64,000 nucleotides of DNA. It comes from CAVVYW01 sp963752605 (lineage in GTDB: Bacteria; Actinomycetota; Thermoleophilia; Solirubrobacterales; 70-9). This document shows, piece by piece, positions 43,243 through 50,504 of the stretch. The stretch spans positions 1,178,001 to 1,242,000 of the forward strand of contig CAVVYW010000005.1 in the NCBI GenBank assembly GCA_963752605.1. The letters are read 5' to 3'. The notes under the pieces are model-generated. The model had not been told where the DNA came from. It saw only the letters and a program-made list of their open reading frames with translations, and ran no database searches. The stretch's first letter is position 1, and every line of letters begins with the position of its first letter. The position numbers were made by a program, and so were the translations under genes.

Positions 43243-43891
43243 CTCTCCTAGCCCTGGCTCTGCGCACTCGTGGGGGTCCACCCACGAGTGCCCTGCGGCC
43301 CGCCGGGGCTGGCGGCACGCGTGTTCTGAGTTCATCAAGCAGGCGCGTCGCCAGCTCGGCAGGCTCCTCATCAGGTCGCGGGTCGCCGTCCGCCGGCGGG
43401 TAGAAGCTCACCCGCACGCGCGGCCGGCGGGGAAATCGCACGTACTCGGTCGTGCCCTCGACCGCACAGAGCACCACCTGCACGCCCGGGCACCACTGCG
43501 CGAGCCTGCCCACCCCGCTGCGCGCACGCAGGCGCTCGCCCCAGGAGAGGCCCCCCTCACAGAACACGCACACCGCCTCGCCGTCGCGTAGCGCCGCGAC
43601 CGCCTGCTCGAGCGCCTTGGCGTCGCCGGCGCCGCGCCTGGTCGGGATCTGCCCGAGCCCGTAGAGAATCGGCGCGAGCCCGGGGATCCGCCACAGGCTC
43701 GCGCGCGCGAGGAAGCGCAGCCGCCGCCTCGGCTTGATCGCGAGGCCCGCCAGGATCGGGTCCCACTGGCTGTCGTGGTTGGGGACCACGAGCAGCGGCC
43801 CCTCGGCCGGGAACGCGTCCAGGCCCTCGACGCGGAGCCTGCCCCACCACGCGGCGGGGCGGAGCAGGGCGGCGACGAAGTCGTAGAGCAT
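43217..43891 (-). CDS. 1-acyl-glycerol-3-phosphate acyltransferase (PlsC family)
   Basis: A PlsC-type acyltransferase of about 200-224 residues for phospholipid synthesis. Motif I is NHDSQWDP (HxxxxD near residue 39-44), motif II GLGQIPTRRG, motif III VCVFCEGGLSWGERL (EG pair), and a later strand VVLCAVEGTTEYV. The last 25 residues are Arg/Pro/Ala-rich and overlap both the hairpin at 43265-43290 and the convergent DUF5679 gene. The true end is probably nearer 43300, with an indel there. Starts at ATG 43891. Confidence 0.83.
   Translation of the reverse strand: MLYDFVAALLRPAAWWGRLRVEGLDAFPAEGPLLVVPNHDSQWDPILAGLAIKPRRRLRFLARASLWRIPGLAPILYGLGQIPTRRGAGDAKALEQAVAALRDGEAVCVFCEGGLSWGERLRARSGVGRLAQWCPGVQVVLCAVEGTTEYVRFPRRPRVRVSFYPPADGDPRPDEEPAELATRLLDELRTRVPPAPAGRRALVGGPPRVRRARARRATPPASRS
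43265..43290. terminator. Hairpin after the DUF5679 gene
   Basis: Perfect 10-bp stem CACTCGTGGG/CCCACGAGTG with a 6-base loop, 22 bases after the DUF5679 stop; probably the shared terminator with the convergent acyltransferase. Confidence 0.55.
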
Positions 43892-43894
43892 TCT

Positions 43895-44441
43895 TCAGTA
43901 CCCCGGGGGCGCCCCGTAGGCATCAGATGGGTCGGGACCGGATTCGTCTGAAAAACGGACGCTGGCGTCGGGCCCGATCGGATCGATGTCCACGACAGCC
44001 GCCTCGCTCAGGTCCACCAAGAGGCGCAACTGGGTCACGTTCTCCGCCTCCAGCACGGCGGAGTGCTGGAGGTAACGGAGACAGGGATCGGGGTCGGGCG
44101 CGCCGGCGGGCGGCTGGACGGTGGTGGGGAATCTACCCCATCGACTCCGCGGGCGGCGTGACGCGGAGCTCCACGACTCCGCCCTCGAGCTCCAGACCGC
44201 CGGCCGTCGTCCAAGCGCCAACCGATCTCACCCGGTACGTGGACGTCCCCAGGACCTCCTCGAGCGTCGGATCGCGCGCCACGAGCTCCAAGACGCGCTG
44301 CTCCTGCCCCGGGGTGAGCTGTGTGATCGACGCGCCTTCGGTGATGCAGTTGGCGGCGCGGCGCTCGACGCCGTCGTCATCTCCACAGCCGCACCAGACC
44401 GCCACGAGGCCGAGGCCGACGGCGAGGCGCACCCGCTTCAT
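43895..44441 (-). CDS. Lipoprotein, function unknown, one frameshift
   Basis: About 181 residues. It starts MKRVRLAVGLGLVAVWCGCG; the lipobox Cys is residue 17 or 19, followed by GDDDGVERR. The body has ITQLTPGQEQRVLELVARDP and LEEVLGTSTYRVRSVGAWTT, then, after an extra G near 44136, GRFPTTVQPPAGAPDPDPCL and VTQLRLLVDLSEAAVVDIDP. The pattern (a lipoprotein with a PepSY-like single alpha/beta repeat) is only suggestive. It ends 4 bases before the acyltransferase start. Confidence 0.65.
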
Positions 44442-44459
44442 GGGCGGACTCTAGGAGAC

Positions 44460-46197
44460 CTACCTGAACGCGACGAGGCCGCCGAGCACCCCGACGTAGG
44501 CGGTGCCGTCCGGCGCTATCGTCACCGGCGCGTAGTTGTTGTTGTAGCCGAAGCCGCTGCCGGCCAGGCGCTTGAAGACGGTCTTGCCGTCTCGGAAGTC
44601 GAGGGCCGTCAGGAACCAGGCGTCGCGGCCGTCCGCCCGCTGCGGCTTCGTGTAGGTGTAGACGAGCCCGTTGGCGAGTGAGAGCTTGGGCACGACCGAG
44701 GGGGCGCGCTCATTGCTCGTCCACACCGTCTTGCACTCATAGGTCGTGACGGGCATCCCCTTCTTCCTTTTTTTCTTCTTCCTCTTCTTCTTGGCGGCGA
44801 GGGCTCGCTTCTTCTTCCTCTTCTTCTTCTTCTTCGCCTTGGGCTTCGTCGTCGTCTTGATCACGTCGACGCGCGCCAGGCCCGGCTCGGTGACCCCGCC
44901 CTGCATCGTCGCGGTGATGCCGGAGTAGCCGTAGTTGTTCTCGACGACGAGCGACTTGTCGGTTCCGATCAGCGAGTTGTCGGTCGCGCTGGCGCCCCGG
45001 CGGAAGACCGGCTCGGAGCAGACCTGCCGCGACTCGGCCGGAACACGCCCCTTTTGCTTCTTCTTCTTCTTCTTCTTGCCCTTCTTCTTGGCGGCGAGGG
45101 CTCGCTTCTTCCTTTTCTTCTTCTTCTTCGCCTTGGGCTTCGTCGTCGAGGGCTCGATCTTCGCGGCGCGGCGGTAGACCTGGATGTTCATCGGGTCGGC
45201 GTTGTCGGTGATCGCCACCCATCCGTCCTTTCCGTCCCCCATCAGGGTCGGGGTGGTCCCGGAGCCGGCGTCGCTCTGGCTCGGCTTGCGGATGCCCGAG
45301 TTCGGATAGGCGATGCTCCAGGTGATGGCCGGCGCGCCCTGGCCGTCGGCGTCGAACCGGTAGAGCGCCTTGTCGGAGACGATGAATACCCCGCCGGTCT
45401 CGTCCACCGCGAAGGAGTTCGAGATTCCCTCCCCGAGCTTGGTGGTGCGGACCTGGCCGCTGGCTCGGTCGATCGTCCCCACCATCCCCTGCCGGGTGAC
45501 GAACCAGAAGCGTCCGCTCCAGTCGGGCAGGACGGAGATGATCCCGTCGTTCGCGGGGATCATCTGGCTCAGGTTGAAGTCGCGGACGGTCGAGAAGGCG
45601 GGCCCGTCGACGATCGCGATCTCGAGGACGTGGCGTTCGTTGGTTCCCAGCACCGCGTGATCCTGGTGGTCGAGGTAGAAGTAGCCGCCGCCGGAGAAGT
45701 CGTTGAAGGGGTTGCTGCCGCTCTGCAGGTTCCTCACCGGCAGCTGCATCGCGGCGAGGACCGCCAGCGTCTGGGGATGGAGCAGCGCCAGGACCGGGCG
45801 ATCGAGCCCGACGCAGATGGTCACGATGCGCCCCTGGGAGTCGAACATCACCGAAGCCGCACTCCCGGAAGAACAGGTTCGACGCCGTCGTTCCCCCGCC
45901 CAGTGGGCCGGAGAACGTGTACGTGTCGGTCATGTAGCCGTCGTCGTGGATGTTGTTGCGCCCGTTCGGCGCCATGAACGGGTTCTGCGGGATGGCCGGT
46001 GCGGTCACCTGGTTGGCGATCGCGGCAGCGCCCTCGAACGGGGTGATGGTGGCGTTGCCCGGATCGGTGGGGATCGGGGTCACCGGCGCGCCGGCGGTCT
46101 GGGCCGCGGCGACGCCGGGCAGGGCGAGGCAGGCGACGATTGCCACAAGGACGCCCGTCAGCGCTACCCGTCTGGCGCGGTGCTCCCGTAGCCCCAT
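44460..46197 (-). CDS. Secreted beta-propeller-like protein with two internal poly-lysine blocks, one frameshift
   Basis: About 578 residues. Signal peptide ALTGVLVAIVACLALPGVAA, then GRNNIHDDGYMTDTYTFSG. After an extra T near 45855 the protein continues VMFDSQGRIVTICVGLDRPV. Blade-like repeats follow: GYFYLDHQDHAVLGTNERHV, WSGRFWFVTRQGMVGTIDRA, GGVFIVSDKALYRFDADGQG, then DGTAYVGVLGGLVAF at the end. Two homologous blocks, TTKPKAKKKKKRKKRALAAK and a near-identical copy about 95 residues later, each add roughly 32 mostly Lys residues between strands. They look like duplicated inserts in loops of the fold. TAGAGT lies 10 bases before ATG 46197. Confidence 0.8.
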
Positions 46198-46344
46198 ACC
46201 ACGACGAACTCTAGTCACGAGGCCGAAATCGGGCGCCGGTCGAGCCCAACGCGTGCGATCCGTCACATGAGCCACCAACCGCCGCATGGCTCGTTGCCCT
46301 GGTGACAGAATCCGCCGCGCTGACGAGGGAAACGGAGAAGCTGG

Positions 46345-46752
46345 ATGGACCAGAGGCCGCTCGAGCTGATCCTGGCTCGCAACTTCCTGACGAGCCTATC
46401 GACGCCTGCCTTCCTCGTCGACGAGTCGGGCGGGATCATCTTCTACAACGAGGCCGCGGGCGGTCTGCTTGGAATTTCGTTCGAGGAGTTCGGCCACACC
46501 TCCGCCGAGGCTTGGAGCGGCGCGATCGGACCCTTCGCCGAGAACGGCGAGCCCATGCCGATCGAGGAGATCCCCACCACCAAGGCACTGCGGCGTGGGC
46601 GCCCCGCCCACGGCAATTTCACGATCCGCTCGGTCCAAGGAGAGGAGTACGAGATCGAGTCGACCGCGCTGCCGATCGTTGCCGAGGGCGGTCAGGAGGG
46701 GGCGATGATCTTCTTCTGGGTGAGGAACGAAGTTGCGCCGGGAAATGGTTAG
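46345..46752 (+). CDS. Stand-alone PAS-domain protein
   Basis: A 135-residue protein that is essentially one PAS domain: NFLTSLSTPAFLVDESGGII, FYNEAAGGLLGISFEEFGHT, then GNFTIRSVQGEEYEIESTAL and EGAMIFFWV. No output domain follows, so it would act by binding a partner or ligand. The stop is 43 bases before the MBL-fold gene on the same strand, so the pair may be an operon. ATG 46345 follows a GGAGAAG site. Confidence 0.78.
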   Translation: MDQRPLELILARNFLTSLSTPAFLVDESGGIIFYNEAAGGLLGISFEEFGHTSAEAWSGAIGPFAENGEPMPIEEIPTTKALRRGRPAHGNFTIRSVQGEEYEIESTALPIVAEGGQEGAMIFFWVRNEVAPGNG

Positions 46753-46795
46753 GCGGGTAGCCTCGTGGTAGGAGCAAACGAGAGGTGAGCTTCAC

Positions 46796-47668
46796 ATGAG
46801 AGTCAAGGTCTGGGGGGCGAGGGGTTCCGTGCCGGCGCCGGGGCCGGAGATGAACCGGTACGGCGGCAACACCTCCTGTGTGGAGCTCGAGCTCTCGGAC
46901 GGTTCGACCCTGATCATCGACGCGGGCACGGGCATCCGCAGCCTCGGGGTGGGCATCGCCAAGAAGCTCCCCAAGATCAACATCCTCCTCACCCACCTCC
47001 ACCTCGACCACATCCAGGGCCTGATGTTCTTCGCGCCCTGCTTCCGCTCCGACTCCGAGATCACGATCTGGGGCCCCTCCTCCCCCGAGGCCTCGCTCGA
47101 GGAGCGGATCGCCCGCTATATCTCGGCCCCGCTCTCACCCGTCGAGGTTCGCGAGCTCCCCTGCGAGGTGTCCTTCCTCGACACCCCGGCGACCGAATGG
47201 GAGATCGGGCCGGCCCGGATCCGCGCCGAGGCCGTCACCCACCGCGGCCCGACGCTCGGCTACCGAATCACCGACGGCGACACGAACCTCTGCTACATCT
47301 CGGATCACGAGCCGGGGCTCGGTTCGCCGCTCGAGACCCTGGAGCCGGAGTGGATCTCGGGCTACGACCTGGCCCGGGACGCCGACCTGCTGATCCACGA
47401 CTGTCAGTACACCGACGAGGAGTACCCCGAGCACGTCGGTTGGGGGCACTCGCGGCTGAGCGACACGCTCACCTTCGCGCGCCGCGTCGAGGCGCAGCGG
47501 CTGATGCTCTTCCACCACGACCCGCTGCACTCCGACGACTTCCTTGACGAGTTCTTCGGGATCGCCACCGAGCGCTGGGGGGAGCTGGGCGGAGACCCCA
47601 AGGCGATCGAGATGGCGGCCGAGCGCCTCGAGGTCGAGGTCGGAATTCCGGCGAAGGTTCCGGCCTAG
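46796..47668 (+). CDS. MBL-fold metallohydrolase
   Basis: A 290-residue metallo-beta-lactamase-fold enzyme. It begins MRVKVWGARGSVPAPGPEMN and has YGGNTSCVEL, IIDAGTGIRSLG, the metal motif LLTHLHLDHIQGLMF (HxHxDH), EAVTHRGPTLGYRI, ISDHEPG, DADLLIHDCQYTDEEYPEHV and LMLFHHDPLHSDD. This is the subgroup often annotated as cyclic-phosphodiesterase-like or seen beside signalling domains; the substrate is not known. The adjacent PAS protein supports a signalling role. ATG 46796 follows GAGAGGTGAG. Confidence 0.88.
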   Translation: MRVKVWGARGSVPAPGPEMNRYGGNTSCVELELSDGSTLIIDAGTGIRSLGVGIAKKLPKINILLTHLHLDHIQGLMFFAPCFRSDSEITIWGPSSPEASLEERIARYISAPLSPVEVRELPCEVSFLDTPATEWEIGPARIRAEAVTHRGPTLGYRITDGDTNLCYISDHEPGLGSPLETLEPEWISGYDLARDADLLIHDCQYTDEEYPEHVGWGHSRLSDTLTFARRVEAQRLMLFHHDPLHSDDFLDEFFGIATERWGELGGDPKAIEMAAERLEVEVGIPAKVPA

Positions 47669-47671
47669 GCG

Positions 47672-49105
47672 TCAGAGCTCGGGCGTGCGGTCCGCCCAGG
47701 GGCGCTCGGCCTCGAGCTGGGCGGCGAGCGAGAGCAGCGTGCCCTCGTCGTTGGACCGGCCGACGATCTGCACCGCGATCGGGAGGTCCTCCGCCGTGCG
47801 GCCGGCCGGCACGGATACGGCCGGGTTGCCGAGGTGGTTCCAGGCCACGGCGTTCGGATAGAACCGGCTCTCGCCCAGCAGGCAACGCAGCGCACCCCGC
47901 TTCGAGAAGCGACCATGCTCGAACGCGGGACCCGCGGAGAGGGGGGTCAGCAGCACGTCGTGGTCGCGGAAGATCTTGCCGATCCGAGCTCGGTCTTTCT
48001 CCTCCAGTCGCAGCGCCCGGCGGATTGCCCAGCCGGGTGCCGCCACCCTGGCGATGCGGCGGTAGCCGCGGGTCATCGGCTCGAGCTTGCTCGGATCCGC
48101 CACCTCGTCCACGTCCTCGGCGATCCCTCCCATGTACCGAGCAGCGATCTGGTTGCCGACGTTGCCCCACTCCGGGTCGCGCCACTCGACGTCGTGGCCC
48201 AGCGATCTCAGCAGCTCCGCCGTCTCTTCCACCTTGGTCCGGGACTCGTCCCCGAGCAGCGGCGCGGCGATCGCCCGCGGCGGCTTCAGGGTGACCGCGA
48301 TCCGAAGCCTTCCCGGTGGGCTCGCCGCGAACTCGCTGAAGGGCCGGTCCGGCGCGGCGGGAGCCTGGTCGGACCAGGCCGGCGCCGAACAGACGGCGTC
48401 GAGGAAGAGCGCGGTGTCCGCCACGCGGCGGCTGACGCAGCCGTTGACGGACAGCCCGAGCCAATGCCCGGGCGGGTCGATCGGCACCCTGTCGCGCTGT
48501 GGCTTCAGGCCGAACAGCCCGCAGTGCGCCGCCGGGTAGCGAATCGAGCCCGCGCCGTCGGAGGCGTGCGCGATCGGCACCATTCCCGCGGCCACCGCGG
48601 CGGCGCTGCCGCCGCTCGAGCCGCCGGTGGTCCGCTCGGGGTTCCAGGGATTCCTCGTGATCCCGAAGGTCTGCGACTCGGTGTAGCCGTGGATGGCGAG
48701 CTCGGGCAGAAGTGTCTTGCCGATGATCACTCCGCCCGCACGGCGAACCCTCGCCACGAGCTCCGAGTCGCTCGTCTCCACCTGATCCCAGGCGCCGGTG
48801 CCGTGGGTGGTGGACTCGCCCTCCACGTGCTCGTTCCTGTCGTCCTTGATCGCGATCGGGACGCCGAGCAGCGGCGCCTCCTCACCGGCGTTGAGCCGCT
48901 CCTCGGCCCGCTCCGCCTCAGCCCGCGCCTTCTCCGCCAGCACCACGCGGAACGCGTTCAGCTCGGGATCGATCCGCTCTATCCGCTCGAGATAGAGGTC
49001 GACCAGCTCGCTCGGGGAGACCTCCCGGGAGCGGAGCATCTCCGCCTGGCGCGCAGCGCCCGCGAAGGCCAGGTCGCCCACGGCCACCTTGCTCACAGCC
49101 GCCAT
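47672..49105 (-). CDS. Amidase signature family hydrolase
   Basis: A 477-residue amidase. The Ser-cisSer-Lys triad is visible: Lys 87 in VPIAIKDDRN, cis-Ser in GGSSGGSAAAVAAG (161-174) and the nucleophile Ser 187 in SDGAGSIRYPAA. The rest fits family length and order; the C-terminal PAVSVPAGRTAEDLPIAVQI is typical. The substrate could be a small amide, nitrile-derived amide or polymer; context does not say. ATG 49105 overlaps the amine-oxidase stop by 13 bases. Confidence 0.92.
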   Translation of the reverse strand: MAAVSKVAVGDLAFAGAARQAEMLRSREVSPSELVDLYLERIERIDPELNAFRVVLAEKARAEAERAEERLNAGEEAPLLGVPIAIKDDRNEHVEGESTTHGTGAWDQVETSDSELVARVRRAGGVIIGKTLLPELAIHGYTESQTFGITRNPWNPERTTGGSSGGSAAAVAAGMVPIAHASDGAGSIRYPAAHCGLFGLKPQRDRVPIDPPGHWLGLSVNGCVSRRVADTALFLDAVCSAPAWSDQAPAAPDRPFSEFAASPPGRLRIAVTLKPPRAIAAPLLGDESRTKVEETAELLRSLGHDVEWRDPEWGNVGNQIAARYMGGIAEDVDEVADPSKLEPMTRGYRRIARVAAPGWAIRRALRLEEKDRARIGKIFRDHDVLLTPLSAGPAFEHGRFSKRGALRCLLGESRFYPNAVAWNHLGNPAVSVPAGRTAEDLPIAVQIVGRSNDEGTLLSLAAQLEAERPWADRTPEL

Positions 49106-50472
49106 CCTTCCGCATCGAGGACCTCCTCGGCGGCCCGCTCGCCGGAGCGGACCGCGCCGTCCATGTACCCGCACCAGGCGGTCGCCATCTCGGCGCCGGC
49201 CCAGTGGACCCGCCCCGAGGGCCGTCGAAGCTCCTCGCCGTAGGCGGTGAGGGCGCCCGGCGCCGGTGAGCAGACCGGCCCGCCGCCGCTCCAGTGCTCT
49301 TCGGCCCACGCCTGCTCGAAGTAGGCCGAGGCCTGGCGCGCCCGCTCCCCGAACATGCGCGCGAAACCCTCCAGAACGATCTGGCGGCGCTCCGACTCCG
49401 GCTTCCGAGCGTGCTCAGTTGCCAGGGGACCGCCGATGAAGCCGAGCATCACCCCCGGGGTGCCATCGGGCGGGGAGTTGTCGAAGGTGGTCTCCACCGG
49501 TCCGATGTCGCTGACGGCGGAGCCGCTGAAGCCGTCCTCCCGCCAGAAGGGCTCGTCGTAGACGGCGGTGCACTTGGTGAGGGCTCCGCTGGCCATCCAC
49601 TGAACCAGCTGGTCGCGGCGGCTGGAGAGGCCCGGCTTGAACCGGATCCGAGTGGTCAGCGCCGGGGGCATGGCCACCACCGCCCGCTGGGCGCGAAGCG
49701 TGAGCCCCCCGGTCCTGACCGTCACGCCGTTCCCGTCCTGACCGATCGTGTCGACCGGAGCGGAGAGCGTGACCGTGTCACCCAGTTCCTCGGCCATCCG
49801 CTCGGAGATCTTCTGGGACCCTCCGACGAGCCGGTCCTGCTGCGCGCCGCCCTCGGTGTCGATCAGCGCGTCGAACCCGCCGGCGCCATGGACGATGTGG
49901 AGCATCCACAGCAGGGATGTCTGGGACGGGGTCAGGCCGAGAGCCGTCCCACACGCAATCTCGAAGAGGCGCCGCGCCCGGCGGTTTCGCACGTTCCTGC
50001 GCAGCCACGAATCGACGGTCAGCGCGTCCAGCTCGGCCGCTCGCGGCGCCTTCCAGGGAGCGTCGGTCGGCACGGTCTCGGCGAGCCGATCGAGGCGGCG
50101 GCGCCCGCGGTCGATGGCCAGCAGGACGTGCGGCGCCAGCCGGGGGATCGTCCCCTTGTACCGCTTGCGGCGTCCCGCCAGCTCGAGCAGGTTCTTGCCG
50201 TCGGTGTGGGTCGGGAAGGTCTCGATCCCGAGCTCGCCACAGAGGGCCAGCACACGGTCCTGGGTCGGACCCACCCACTGTCCGCCGATCTCGGAGATCT
50301 TGCCGTCGCCGATCGGCATGCTCAGGGTCCGGCCCCCAACTCGGTCGCGGGCCTCCAGGACCTGCACCGAGCGCCCCGACTCCTTCAGACGGCGCGCGGA
50401 CACCAGGCCGGCGATTCCGGCCCCGACGACGATCACGTCCGCGTCGCGCCGCTCTAGCTCAGAGCTGGGCAC
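49093..50472 (-). CDS. Flavin-containing monoamine oxidase family protein
   Basis: A 459-residue FAD amine oxidase. The dinucleotide site is VIVVGAGIAGLVSARRL (residues 14-30) and EARDRVGGRT, then EIGGQWVGPTQDRVLALC, the substrate region LLWMLHIVHGAGGFDALI, and the FAD-closing HWAGAEMATAWCGYMDGAVR near the end. The wording is close to monoamine or putrescine oxidases; oxidation of an amine to an aldehyde is expected. With the downstream amidase it may form a nitrogen-scavenging pair. TAGCTT lies 6 bases before GTG 50472. Confidence 0.92.
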   Translation of the reverse strand: MPSSELERRDADVIVVGAGIAGLVSARRLKESGRSVQVLEARDRVGGRTLSMPIGDGKISEIGGQWVGPTQDRVLALCGELGIETFPTHTDGKNLLELAGRRKRYKGTIPRLAPHVLLAIDRGRRRLDRLAETVPTDAPWKAPRAAELDALTVDSWLRRNVRNRRARRLFEIACGTALGLTPSQTSLLWMLHIVHGAGGFDALIDTEGGAQQDRLVGGSQKISERMAEELGDTVTLSAPVDTIGQDGNGVTVRTGGLTLRAQRAVVAMPPALTTRIRFKPGLSSRRDQLVQWMASGALTKCTAVYDEPFWREDGFSGSAVSDIGPVETTFDNSPPDGTPGVMLGFIGGPLATEHARKPESERRQIVLEGFARMFGERARQASAYFEQAWAEEHWSGGGPVCSPAPGALTAYGEELRRPSGRVHWAGAEMATAWCGYMDGAVRSGERAAEEVLDAEGWRL

Positions 50473-50504
50473 GCGGGCAAGCTATCGCGGCTGCGGCGGA
50501 GGAG

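Noticed and set aside
44740..45150. Repeated GAA/CTT-rich tracts as a CRISPR array or a satellite repeat
   Set aside because: There are no regular spacers; the tracts encode poly-lysine in frame within one gene.
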